Assembly (NCBI GenBank): GCA_947685225.1
Contig: CANTUV010000024.1
Location: 58,866,001 to 58,930,000, forward strand
DNA from: Garcia nutans
Taxonomy: Eukaryota; Streptophyta; Magnoliopsida; Malpighiales; Euphorbiaceae
Direction of reading: 5' to 3'
Length of the DNA: 64,000 nt
Shown: positions 12,201 to 23,889 of the stretch, in pieces
How the letters are laid out: every line of letters begins with the position of its first letter
Position numbering within the stretch: the stretch's first letter is position 1
The notes under the pieces: generated by a model
Told to the model about the DNA's origin: nothing
Databases searched by the model: none
Seen by the model: the letters and a program-made list of their open reading frames with translations, nothing else
Made by a program: the position numbers and the translations under genes

Positions 12201-13870
12201 CTGAAACAGCTGAAACCAACAAGGATGCAAGTTGTCTCTGCTCACTAGATACCAATATACTTCTACCATCACCAGTTCTCAAAGTAACACATTTCTTTTG
12301 ACAATCCACCACGGCTCCATGCTTAGACAACCAATCCATGCCTAAGATCAAATCATATTCTTTAAAAGGCATTTCAATTAAATCACCAAGAAACTCCTCA
12401 CCTTGAACCACAACAGCACTCTCACGATGCACCCTACTCACCACAACACTATGTCCTAAAGGATTGGTCACTAAGACATCAAATCCGCAATTTAGACACA
12501 GGCAAGATAGATGCACTTATGTATGAATGAGTAGATCCTGGATCAATCAAAGCAAGAACTGAAACGCCAAATAAAGAGAATGTACCAGCTATAACTGCTG
12601 AAGCATCTGGCTGCCTCTGCATCACATATACTCTCTGAGAAGATCCGGCCTCATCTGACCTGCTGCCCCTGGATGAAGATCCTCCTCTCTAACTAAAGCC
12701 AGGTATACCACCTCTACTGAAACCTCTGCCCCCTCGACCACCTCTGCTGACACTAGGTCGAGAAGCTGCAGTATCAGCCTGCCTATACTCCTGCATCTCA
12801 GGACAATCTCTAACAAAATGAGCTGGTGATCCACATCTAAAACACCCAGCTGATCCACCAATCTTCCAACAAACACCCCCATGGGTCTTACCACAATGCT
12901 CACATACAGGTGGAGTAGACCTTTGAATCACTGGAGTCGGGGCACTAGCTACAGAAACTGTCGGTCTCGGCCTCTGCCTCTGATACTGAACTGATCTGCC
13001 CGACTGTCTCTTGGTTCTACTGGTTCTCGGAACAAAACCTCCTCGACCCCTCTTCATAGATGGAGACCCTGCCTCAAATTGGGGTCTCCTTACCCTGGTC
13101 TCTTCCTCAGTAGCATCTGCTGCAATACCCTGGGCTCTCTCCACACTCCTAGCTGCTGCAACAAGCTGGGAAAAATCCTGGTATCTAGAACCAGCCACAA
13201 GACACATAATAGAGGGCCTCAATCCCTCCTTAAATCTTCTGCACCGGTCTATCTCGTCTGAAATAATACCTCCAGCGTAGTGACTCAACCGGATGAACTC
13301 GATCTCATATTCTGTCACAGTCCGGCTGTCCTGCTTCAAATTCAGAAATTCCATCTTCTTAACATCTTTATACTCCCTCGGAGTACATTTCAGCTCAAAC
13401 TCCTGTAGAAAATCACTGTAGGACAATGTAGGTGGATCATCCATAGCATGAGGAACTGTCTTCCACCAATCATAGGCATCTTTCTGCAGGAGGGATCTGG
13501 CATAGTCAAATTTCTCATCCGAAGTGGCTTGCAACTGTATGAATATTCTCTGTACCTTATCCAACCACTGCTCAGCCACTGCAGGATCGGTAGTGCCCAA
13601 GAAATCTTCAGCCCCATATTTTCTTAACTTGTCATAATGTCTTACCGGCATCTGAGGCTGTGGTGGTGGTGGTGGTGGCTGCACTGGAGCTCCCCTCAAT
13701 AGTTCTACCATATGCCTTAACCAACCCGGCGGAGCCTCCTCTGCAGCTGATCTCTCTGGCACAGAAACAGGTGCCTCACTAACCCTCTCAAATCTAGCTC
13801 CATCTCTACTCTCTTCAAGAGCTACACTTTCCGCACTACCCTCAACAGACTGTCGTGAATGAGATGCCAT
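9226..13870 (-). pseudogene. gag-pol: Element B gag-pol, broken by a stop and a frameshift
   Basis: Gag begins at the ATG at 13870 (MASHSRQSVEG), matching the start of E. It runs through the capsid-like region and the zinc knuckle CFRCGSPAHFVRDC to an in-frame TAG ending at 12689. The frame then continues through protease (DPGSTHS) until a deletion of about 14 bases near 12505 shifts it. From 12516 to 9226 a 1,096-codon frame is open and carries RT (FIDD), RNase H, integrase (DFVSGLP, SDRDPRF, QSERVI) and the chromodomain. Only two lesions separate this copy from a full reading frame, so it is relatively young but cannot make a normal polyprotein. Confidence 0.9.
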
Positions 13871-14019
13871 CTCTACCTATATCTGCAAACACAGCAGAAT
13901 ATTCCTCATTAAAGATCAAAGACTGCCATACCAAAACATGTATTTTACTCAAAAACCCACTTTAAAAATCAAAATAATCTTTTTCTTACAATTGACCTAG
14001 GTTGAGAATCTCAAACCTA

Positions 14020-14032
14020 GGCTCTGATACCA
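14020..14032 (-). other. Primer-binding site of element B
   Basis: On the - strand this reads TGGTATCAGAGCC, complementary to the 3' end of initiator tRNA-Met, six bases from the LTR end. A stem-loop (CTAGGTT...AACCTAG) follows it at once, as in E, D and I. From here to the gag ATG at 13870 is untranslated leader. Confidence 0.88.
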
Positions 14033-14505
14033 AAAATTGTAACACCCCTTCCCGACCTACATATGTAAGCCGAGTAGAGGTGCCACACTATCCTAATGTT
14101 GCCATAGTTTTGCCTAAAAATTGAGTCCCAAGTGTCGACAAAACTGGTTTTTTTTCTGATTTTTAAAACATTTTACACAAACCAATGCAAACAAAATCAT
14201 TCTCAGTACACTCCCAATAAATCCCCCTTATAACCTCAACTACAACCTGCAAAAAGGATTTACACTTCTAGTACAACATAAAGTAAAGGTTTATTATGAA
14301 ATACAGTAAATAAAATATTTGTTCACTATGCAGCAGAAAATAACAATATTTACAAATTCATATATATCCAAACTCAAGTTTTACAACCCATAAAATTTAT
14401 ACATTTCTTTGGCAGTCAGTCTTTGATCTTTAAGCCCACTATCAACACCTCAAAATCTAAACTCGACTCGGCCTAGAGGAACTCTCTGGTTCTTCCCTGT
14501 CACAT

Positions 14506-14543
14506 GCGCGAAGAATCACATTCGCGCTAAGCCAACGGCTTAG
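14506..14543 (-). other. Double stem-loop in the B 5' LTR
   Basis: On the - strand: CTAAGCCGTTGGCTTAG, then GCGCGAA-loop-TTCGCGC. Both stems are fully paired. Confidence 0.65.
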
Positions 14544-14814
14544 TGGTACAAATTACAGTGCTATGATGCTTTAATGCCATGCTAATGTCACACAATCAAG
14601 ATTCAAGATCAATTCAAGAGAATATTATATTTCAAATCTTACCGGTTTCAATAATGTATATATAGTAGTCATCTCATTATTCATTTGTTTCACCATTCAA
14701 TAGTCACATTTAAACAAACATAAGCATGGGCCCAAAAATAATCTAATATGCTATTCAAAGTTCAGAGTTACTGTTTTGGTCTATAATCATAATCATCAAT
14801 ACATTTATCCATGG

Positions 14815-14975
14815 ATATTCAACTAGATTTGAGTTTACGAACCAGTCATTTCACCCAATCTAGTTTTAATAATTTGTTTTTGAGGTTTACGACTCGGTCA
14901 TTTCACCCCAAAAACATCACATTTCACATTTTTCAACTGAAATCGGCTTACGACCCGGTCATTTCACCTATCCAG
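14815..14975 (-). repeat. Minisatellite in the B 5' LTR
   Basis: Three diverged units of about 60 bp each contain TTTACGA-C--GTCATTTCACC. The same site in the B 3' LTR holds a single contracted unit, so the two LTRs of one element now differ in copy number. Confidence 0.7.
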
Positions 14976-15691
14976 TGATTCATAGGCATGCCGCCAAAAC
15001 CAGAACTCTGAAAATTGAATAAACATATTAGGCACACAATCTTTTCATTCATTTGTTTATCAATATATTTTCATTTTATTTCTCATTTCATATTCCACAA
15101 TTAATTAGGCAACCATGCCTCCATTATATATTTCATTTGCATATCATAGCCAATAACCATGGCATCATATCTCAAATGATCCTAAATCACAATAAAACAA
15201 TTCTTCATAATATCATATCTTTCACATTTCATTTCATCATCACATCTTTTACATTTCATATTCCATATTTCATTTCATCATTCAAATGGATATAATCAAT
15301 GGCATTAACACATATTTTACATACTCATCACAACATTCACATCATACCAAACATACATTATTAATATGCATTAACAATGTATTAGATTTCTTAACACATT
15401 TATTATAGATTATAGAAAGTAAGACATTAACTTGTAGTATAAAACAAATTAGATATATACATACATTTAATTAATACACAGCAGAAGTTATAAAATATTT
15501 ACATATATGAAAACATTTAAATCCATGTTTACAAATATATATATATATTTACATTATAAACAATACTTTACAAAATATAAAGAAGTATACATGATTGGCA
15601 GTTCTACTCTAATCTTTAAGTTCCAAAATAGATTCTTCAATGTCTACTCTCACTCGGTCTCGAAGAGCTCTCGGGTTCAACTCTATCACCT

Positions 15692-15728
15692 GCGCGATCA
15701 ACACTATCGCGCTAAGCCAAGGGCTTAG
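15692..15728 (-). other. Double stem-loop in LTR segment G
   Basis: On the - strand: CTAAGCCCTTGGCTTAG, then GCGCGAT-loop-ATCGCGC, the A/D version of stem 2. Confidence 0.65.
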
Positions 15729-16014
15729 TAAGACACATCATGCTAATGTTATGCTTTAGTGCAATGCAATGCCACACACCTTATTAATAAGAACAACATC
15801 CTAGATGTAAAGCTAACAACATACTTTTACATTCCATAAACCACAATATATGAACATATCACATTTCAACATCTTTCCATATACCTCATTTATCAATTAT
15901 GTTACCATTCATGAATCACATTAAACAAAGACAAGCATGGGCCCAAAACACACTAATATGCCATTCAATTTTCAGAGTTAATGCTTTGGTTTTGTTATCA
16001 CATTTATCAATATC

Positions 16015-16190
16015 ATAGACCCAACTAGGCTTCAAGGATTAGGTTCAACCAAGCTTCAAGGGGAGCAAAGCATGCTAAGCATCAACCCAACTTGGCTTCA
16101 AGAACCAACCCAACCTAGCTTCAAGGGTTGTAACATCTCAATTAGGCTTCAAGGATCAAATCCAACCTAACTTCAAGAGATTGTTACCAT
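16015..16190 (-). repeat. Minisatellite in LTR segment G
   Basis: About six short units contain AGGCTTCAAGG or AGCTTCAAGG with CCAACCC spacers. It occupies the position where D has a 106-bp repeat and B a 60-bp repeat. Confidence 0.65.
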
Positions 16191-16794
16191 TATTAGGCAT
16201 GCCACCAACAACAAACTCTGAAAATGGAATAACACATTAGCCACACAATTCATTTATTATTCAATTATCATTTTCAATTCTCAATTCTCATCATCATTTA
16301 GGCAAACATGCCTTATTTCTTTCAATAGAATCATCATAGCCAGTCACAATGGCTTTACATCTTAATTCACAATATACTCTTCATTATTCAAGTGTACATT
16401 TATATCATCAATTAGGCAAACAAGCCTCAATCATAACATTAAAGTAATTCATCAACAATGATCACATTATATCCCACATAGCATCATTCATAAATATCAA
16501 CATTTCACTCCACATTGTAACACAACATATCATTATTCATATGCATCATCAACATGAGCAAATGTAGGTTAAATCTCAATATTTTATGAATGTATGCAAT
16601 TATGTAATTTGTACTTACCTCAATCACAAATCACACAACCCTAAACACTTTCTTTTACCAAGATTCTTCACTTCTCAAATCAATGATCAATCACTTGCTT
16701 CAAAACCTAATCCAAAAGTAATAACATACACTTGCTTAGAGATACACAAGAGATAATCCAATTAAGAGTTAACTAGGGCAAACCCTAATCTTGA

Positions 16795-17010
16795 CACGCT
16801 CACCCACACGGGCGTGTTCCTGACCGTGTCCTAACTCCACAACACAGAAGCCTTTACACGCTCAACAACACGGGCGTGTTCATGGGCGTGTAATACCTTC
16901 TGCCTATCAAACATAACAACACGTCCAACATCATGAACGTGCTCCTGGCCGTGTAAATTCTCAAATCTCACAGTAGCTATGACACATTCAATAACACGGG
17001 CGTGTTACTG
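16795..17010 (-). repeat. Palindrome-rich CACGGGCGTGT array in G
   Basis: At least four units of ACACGGGCGTGTT followed by CTGG-CGTGT are spaced about 65-75 bp apart. The D LTR has a related array at 35833-36075. A, B and E carry a different palindrome here (ACCTGTTCCAGCAGGT). Confidence 0.6.
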
Positions 17011-17957
17011 GTCGTGTCAAACCTACTGCCTCCAACACAATTGACATGCCTAAAAAAAACCTTGGACGTGCTCATGGGTGTTCCCGGCCACAAATCAAGA
17101 TTCCGGCCAAAACAACCAAACACTCAACAACACACCTCTATTCCTTAACATCCTCTTCAAACAATCTTCACAAAACATACCCAAAAACCCATCTCAAACT
17201 TACAACAACACCAAAACAAGCCAAAACACACATGAAACACAAAACACCAAATCATCTCAAAACCCTAAACACAACACAACATCACCTCATCCAACCAACA
17301 TACTCTTTCCTTTAACTTATCCTTAAAATCCATAATCAAAACATTCAAACCCTCATAAACATATCAAAATCAAGTAACACACTTTTAGATCATCTATCAA
17401 ATCCAAATATCATATCAAATAAACAAAAAGATCAAAAGAGAACTTACCCAAATTTATAAAACTTCTTGAATCATCAACTTGATCACTTAATCTTCCTTCA
17501 ATTTGAGCTTAACTCTTCAAGATCTTCTCTTTGTCTCTTGCTTTCCTTTGTCTATGGAGGAGCCGACCACATCAATGGAGAAAGAAGCAGAAAACATGAT
17601 GAAGCAAAGTCAAATTTCCCTTTTAATCTCCACCAAGTGTTTCAATTCAAGCAATTACCAAAACACCCTTCATCCATTTAATTAACCTCTTGTCTCTTAT
17701 ATGCCCAATTAAGTAATTTCACCTATCACAAATGAAAATATCTTCTTCCCTTGACCACTCTTTTTGACCAACTTATATGTTATATATATTATCATATAAG
17801 CAACATATACAATTTTCTCTAAACCCTCTTTCTTTCCCAAAACACATATACATACACATTCAATCCAATTTCTTTTCTTATCACATAACATATATATTCC
17901 ATTTAAGCAAACAACAACAATATGCAAAACTTCTAAGGCATACGTTAGGATATTACA

Positions 17958-19269
17958 ACACCAATCTATACACTTACTCTTCCAAGAATCCTCAACACTT
18001 AGGTTAGGGCAATTCAACCTCTTCACAGCCTAATCCAAAAGGAGTATTAGCAAAATGACCATATGAATAGTACATTCTGGTTTTAGACTCCACTCTATCC
18101 TTATTTTGAAAAATTGTATAAAATAATCTACTTGACTAAAAATTCTAAAATTTTTACAGAACTAAATTTTACATCTTAAAATCATTCCTTTAAAATTTTA
18201 GATCAAACTGAACACAAAATCTTGGTCAAATAGTTCACCCAACCAGACTGCCCCAATTGCCCTGCATCCTGGCAGCAGTTCTGAACTTTGTGAATTCCAT
18301 AAATTAAATTCAATCCACGTGGTTCCAAATTATTTTTCTAAAATACTAGACTCACTAAGAAACAACATATCCAAAATTAAATTGAATATGATTTTTCTAC
18401 ATTTTATTAAAAATCCCGAAATATAGCTGTCTCAGTTAAGGTACCTGCTGGAACAGGTTTAGTAAAAATAATCTTTCCAAAATCATAACCATTCCAAAAT
18501 CGAATCAACATATTTTTCAGTCATTCTAGACTCATAGAGGCACAACATATCAAAAATTAACTTCAAGAACATTTTTCTATATTTAATTAAAAATCATACA
18601 AGTCACAGCCTTTACTAATTGTAAAACAGAAAAAATTTCACTAAACACAACTCTTACTCTTCAATCACCAACACCAACCTAACTTCTTATCTTTAATTCC
18701 ATTTCAACACTTTTACACACACCATACACAAACACACTCCAACCATCAACAACACTCCATCAAACTCAAACAAAATTCCAAATAGAACAAGAGAAATCAA
18801 GAGAAAACTTACCAAAAATGATGAACTTCTTGAATTTCTAACTTGTTTTCTTCTTTCAATTAGCTCTTAAAATTCAAAAACCCTCACTTGCTCTCTTGTT
18901 TCCTTGAGGTCCGGCCAACACAAAGAGAAAAGGAAAAAAAAAGACAAAGTGAAGAGACAAAGTCAAATTTCCCCTCTCTTTAAACCTCCACCAAGCAATT
19001 TAAAAAGAAAATTACCTAAATACCCTCTTCTATACAATTAAACTCCCTTTCACTTACTTGACCTTTTTAGTAATTTCATACATAACCAAAATAAATATCC
19101 TCTTCCTTTGACCATCCATTTGACTTGTGTATATGTTATATATATGTCCATATATACAACATATACACTCCTCTTTAAATTATTTTCTCTTTCCAATAAC
19201 ATATACATTTTGATTCAAATAAAACAACAATTATACTAAAACTTCTAGGGCACATTTTGGGATATTACA
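17958..19269 (-). repeat. 5' LTR of element B, U3 part
   Basis: It resumes the B LTR at a position equal to 7866 in the 3' LTR and continues nearly unchanged to GATATTACA at 19269. No gene is present. Confidence 0.82.
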
Positions 19270-20985
19270 CCTGGTGCTCAGTCTTCACTTTCTAACAAGT
19301 GAGACATCTAAAAACAAACTCTACTATGTCCCTCTTCATACCTGACCACCAATAATACTGCTTCAAATTCCGATATATCTTGGCACTCCCAAGGTGCATA
19401 GCATAAGCTGACTGATGTGCTTCCTCCAAAATTACCCTTTTTAGTCCTGCATCATCAGGAACACATAACCTATCTCTGTACCACAAACTACCATCACTTC
19501 TCACATAAAAGTCTCAACTCTCCCCCTTTTGGCAATCCAATAAAGTCTTTTTGATTTTCTTATCTACCAACTAAGTCTCCCTAATTTGATCCAGTAACAT
19601 TGGCCTCAACTGCAACTGAGCCATCAAAGCACCATCTCACAAGACTCAAATCTGGCACACAATGCTCTTAATTCAACAAGCAACAAGAGCAAATAGGCAG
19701 TCAAACTTGCCAAAGACTTCTGACTCAGGGCATCAGCAATAACATTTTCTTGCCAGGATGATAATCAATTAAACAATCATAGTCTTTAATCAATTCTAAC
19801 CACCATCTTTGCCAAAGATTCAATTCTCTCTGAACACTCAGATATTTCAAACTCTTGTGATCCGTATAAATGAAACACTTCTCCCCATACAAGTAATATT
19901 GCCATATCTTCAAAGTAAAAACTATAGTTACTAACTCCAAATCATGCGTCGGGTAATTCAACTCATGCAGCTTCAACTGTCTTAAAGCATAAGCAATGAC
20001 TCTACCATCCTGCATCAAAACACAATCTAAACCACTATGTAAAGCATCACTGTAAATCACATAAGGTTTACCTTCCACAGGCAGGGTAAGAATAGGAGCC
20101 TAAGTTAACATCTCCCTCAGCTGCTTAAAACTAGCTTAACACTGATCTGTCCACACAAATATAACTCCCTTCCGAAGTAATCTGGTGAGTGGAGTAGCTA
20201 TCATAGAAAAACCTTTCACAAACTGACAATAATGGCCTGCCAAACCCCAGAAAACTTCTAACCTCTGCCATAGTCTTTGGTGTACTCCAATTCAAAATAG
20301 CCTCAACTTTACTCGGATCAACTCTAATACCCTCTGCTGAAACCACATGACTGAGAAAAGTCACTTGATCAAGCCGAAACTCACATTTAGACAGCTTAGC
20401 ATACAACTGCTTCTCTTTCCGAATCTGCAATACAATCTGCAAATGCTTGTCATGATCCTCCACATTACGTGAATACACCAAAATATCATCAATGAAAACT
20501 ACGACAAACTGATCTAGATAGGGTCTGAATACCCTGTTCATCAAATCCATAAATATTGATGGTGCATTCGTCAATCCAAAGGGCATCACCGAGAACTCAT
20601 AATGCCTATACCTCTTGCGAAAAGCTATCTTTGGTACATCTTCATCTCTGACTCTCAATTGATGGTACCCTGATCTTAAATCAATCTTAGAGAATAGTAC
20701 TGCTCCTTTCAACTGATGAAAGATATAATCTATCTAAGGCAATGGATACTTGTTCTTGATGGTCACATTATTCAACTGCTGATAATCAATACATAATCTT
20801 AAGGTACCATCATTTTTCTTCATAAATAAAATGGGCGCTCTCCATGGGGACACACTAGAGAGAATGAACCTTTTATCCAACAACTCATGCAACTGCACCT
20901 TTAACTCTCTCAACTCATTAGATGTCATACGATAAGGAGTAATAGAGATGGGAGTGGTACTAGGCAACAAATCGATACCAAACTC
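19270..20985 (-). pseudogene. K: decayed chromovirus pol fragment (RT-RNase H-integrase)
   Basis: On the - strand this holds the start of RT (EFGIDLLPSTTPIS), RT with FIDD, RNase H (VIYSDA, TDHKSLKYL) and the integrase zinc region ending KCLTC, broken by several stops and frameshifts (near 20715, 20120, 19720 and 19500). It is cut at 19270 by the B LTR and at 20986 by the C LTR. Decay is heavier than in B or D, fitting an older host sequence for both insertions. Confidence 0.82.
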
Positions 20986-23871
20986 TGTAACACCCCATCT
21001 TAGCTTATGTTCATAGACCAAGATGGAATCTATTTTGTGATATTCGAGTCTTGGTTCTATACTTAGTCAATTTATAATACACATTTTACAAAATTTTTGC
21101 CAGAGTTTCCCCTATAATTGGTGGTCCCAACTGTCGCCAAAACTGATTTTTTCGATTTTTTTTTGAAAACAATTTTTTATCTCAACCAATCAATCTCAAT
21201 CAATCTCAAACACTTCTATAGTCGACCTCCTTATATCCTCCACCAAAACCTGCATTAAAATTTCACACTTCTACATACACATCCATACACACTAATTCAT
21301 ATCAACATACAGTAATTAATATACTTAGCACACGTACATTGGTCTTTTACTAGTCATACATACAATTCTTAGTTTACGCTAACATATGTACATGCCATTC
21401 TAGTTATATTACTTATAATAAATTTCTACCCAAAAAGTTGCCAACACTAGCTGCTCGGGACACTGCAGAAAACAGCTTCTCGCTCAACCTACGAGTTTAG
21501 AAAAGAAAACTAAACTCGCTAAGTGTTTGCTTAGTGGGTACTTAAATCATTGCATTAAATAAATAAATTAAAAGAGTAATTAAAAACATACATTTGAATA
21601 CTTTAAATAAATGAATAAGATCTAAACATAATGATAAAAGATTAAATCCCATATTTTGAATTTAGAAATTACTCATTTTGCTTTTATCAATTTAGGTGCT
21701 CTACTGGTTTAACAGAACGTCAGCGGATAAGGAAGGGTCATGATAAACATATCTCGTCATGATCATATTTCATTATCTTTCGTCATAATTCTTGCACATG
21801 TGCCAATGGCCATTATCATTGAATCATTGATCATGTCATTGTAATCAATGGCCTTCAGCCGGAATATCATATCATGTCATAAGCAGTACTGCAGTAATAG
21901 TATGATGCATCATATCCTTATCTCAAGGGTTCTGACATACCAAGTACAGCATAAATAATTTATTAATTACTTTGGTCATGATATTCAATAAGTCATGATT
22001 TTTCTATAATGCATATATTGCTAGGATAACTTCTCATGATGCCTTTCTGATTATTCCAAACCCCTTTCGTGTCATTTTAAATGATACAACATCAATGTAT
22101 ATCATAATATTCAAGTTTTAACACATTTAGAAAAATGACCAAATGAATAGTAGCGCGGCGCTTAAAATCGGCGACGCAATGGCGCGCGACTACTACATGA
22201 TAAAATGTGTTTTTACTGCTGAAAATCAGTCAACTTTAGCAACAGTTTTGACCAAGTAAACAAACTTATTTTTGTCTGAAATTTTGTAGGAAAACCCTTC
22301 ATAAGTTAACTAAATGCATGTAAAATTTTGTGGAAAAATGCCTTCGTTTGCCCCCTCAATGGACTGCCCAAAATGAAAGCTGCAGAATGGTGCCCAAAAG
22401 GGACCATTCGGCCCAACTTTCAAAACTTGAGGGGAATTCATTTTTTTCTTACAAAATTGTGTTTTAGACTCCTTTTGTGATACCATGGAAGGACTAAAGG
22501 TCCCTCTTTCAAAAATCAAACCAAAGAGATGACTAAAAGTTAGTCAAAGTTTATGGACAATTAACACAAATTGGGCTAGTTTGTTTTATTTATTTTTTTT
22601 CTTTTCACCATCAATTAACTACAAATGACTAGAAGGCACTTTCCCACATATTTACCACACATAATAATATCATTTCAAAGCCATTTCAAAAGTCCCATAA
22701 TGCAAAATATGTGAATTAATTGAAAAGGGCAATGATTTAAGTACCAAACCTTAATTCTTTTAATTCCCCTTTGCTTTTCCTTCTTCTCCTTCTTTAATCT
22801 TTGTTTTTCCTTCAAGAAATTTAAGAACACAACCTTAAACATAAACCTTAGAAATTTAGAACAATAAGCTACCCTCCAAATTCATATGAATTTCTACCTA
22901 AATTAACCATCTCTCATAATTAATCAACATATTTTTCCATTAAATTCATTTTCTAACCATCCTACAAACTTTCCCCAAATTCAACCTTTATGAACCTTAA
23001 CTTAGATCTCTTAAAATAGCCAACAATTTATGAAATTAAAGCTACAAATAAAACCCCTTACCTTAAAGTCTTATTCTCCACCAAAGTTTGCAACCAAAAA
23101 TAGCTACTTAAAAAAAATCTCTCTCTCTTTTCCCTTTCTCTTCTATTCGGCCAAAGCAAGAACAAAGGAGAGCTCTTGGCTTTTATTTTTTTGCTGTTCT
23201 CTCCTCCAAATGGCAGCTAAGAGAGGTTAAGATGTGTTGGTGTAAGTGTTGGTTTCCCATTGGTACACTTAAGTGGGAAAATGGCTAATTTTCATTGGTC
23301 CAAATGTCTCTTTCTTTTATTTATTTAAAACCCAAGCCCTTGGACTTTTTTTTTAATTATTTTTTGGCCCCTCAACCTCCTTGTGCTGTAATTTTTTGGT
23401 CTAAGGTGTGAAAGGACCAAAATACCCTCCGGCGATTACTCGTTCGTAACTTTTAAACCGCGCACTTCCGTCGAATGTTGTGGTACACTTTTTGACTCAG
23501 TTTTTCCTTTACTTTTCATTTTTGAGATTCATTATTACTTTCGAGAAACTTTTGAAAATGACCATAATGCCCCTGGTCAAAATCCCCTATATCTTCCAAA
23601 TCGTGCATTTTCGGGGAAAACCGTGTCGCGCCGTTGCTGCCCGATTTTTCCCTACTTTCCATTTCTGGAGTCTGTTATATGCACTATTAAGGACCTCTGG
23701 AACAACTTTTGGTAATTACAGTCTCCTCCACAAAACTTTGCAATCTTTTCAACTAGGTCCTTTCAGTTCTACAGAACTTCCCTTCACTTCGCGCTCTTGA
23801 GTAACTTCTCGGGATGGTTCCTATTACTGTACATGGACGTACTATACATATGTATAAGTTGGGTCGTGACA
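20986..23871 (-). repeat. 3' LTR of element C
   Basis: In + orientation it runs from TGTAACACCCCATC to GGGTCGTGACA, so on its own strand it starts TGTCACGACCC and ends GGTGTTACA. It is about 2,886 bp and differs from the A/B/D/E LTRs except at the terminus and the stem-loop region. Copies of CAATGGCCAT-like sequence near 21800-21860 resemble the GGCCATTGG units of the solo LTR at 56375. Confidence 0.8.
21492..21534 (-). other. Double stem-loop in the C LTR
   Basis: On the - strand: CTAAG-loop-CTTAG, then CGAGTTTAG-loop-CTAAACTCG (nine perfect pairs). The sequence is unlike the GCGCGAA version, but the paired architecture and spacing are the same. Confidence 0.6.
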
Positions 23872-23889
23872 TTTCTTCCCCTCTAAAAT
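23872..23889 (-). other. Polypurine tract of element C
   Basis: On the - strand it reads ATTTTAGAGGGGAAGAAA before TGTCACGACCC. A stem-loop GCTTCG-GGA-CGAAGC lies just upstream at about 23893-23907, the counterpart of AATTTCG-AGGA-CGAAATT in A and E. Confidence 0.75.

Larger units (their letters stand above)
14039..15402 (-). repeat. 5' LTR of element B, R/U5-proximal part
   Basis: It starts TGTAACACCCCTTCCCG in + orientation and closely follows the 3' LTR (6592-7789) until 15402, where similarity stops abruptly inside TTAACACATTTA and a different LTR sequence begins. Confidence 0.85.
15403..17957 (-). repeat. G: truncated D-type LTR segment inside the B 5' LTR
   Basis: This 2.55-kb block ends with a proper LTR start (GGATATTACA in + orientation, 17948-17957). 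Its left end begins internally, matching the D LTR from about 34540, so about 130 terminal bases are missing. About 75 bp of B LTR (equivalent to 7790-7865) is absent at the site and there is no target duplication. It looks like recombination or conversion between LTRs rather than a clean insertion. ORFs inside it (for example 17046-17326) are not recognisable genes. Confidence 0.65.
6592..19269 (-). mobile_element. Element B: degraded chromovirus, - strand
   Basis: Reading on the - strand: 5' LTR (19269 down to 14039), PBS for initiator tRNA-Met, broken gag-pol, PPT, and a 3' LTR ending at 6592. About 21 terminal bases of the 3' LTR (TGTAACACCCC... in + orientation) are missing at 6592, so no target duplication can be tested on that side. 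The right end lies against a pol fragment (K), suggesting B inserted into K, but the left flank is not K, so this locus was rearranged afterwards. Confidence 0.85.

Noticed and set aside
17046..17326. Two overlapping ORFs with Thr/Asn/Lys-rich products
   Set aside because: Inside LTR segment G, AC-rich composition, overlapping frames, no recognisable domain.
23480..23800. 106-codon ORF near the C PPT
   Set aside because: Within the C LTR, in antisense orientation to the element, no domain.
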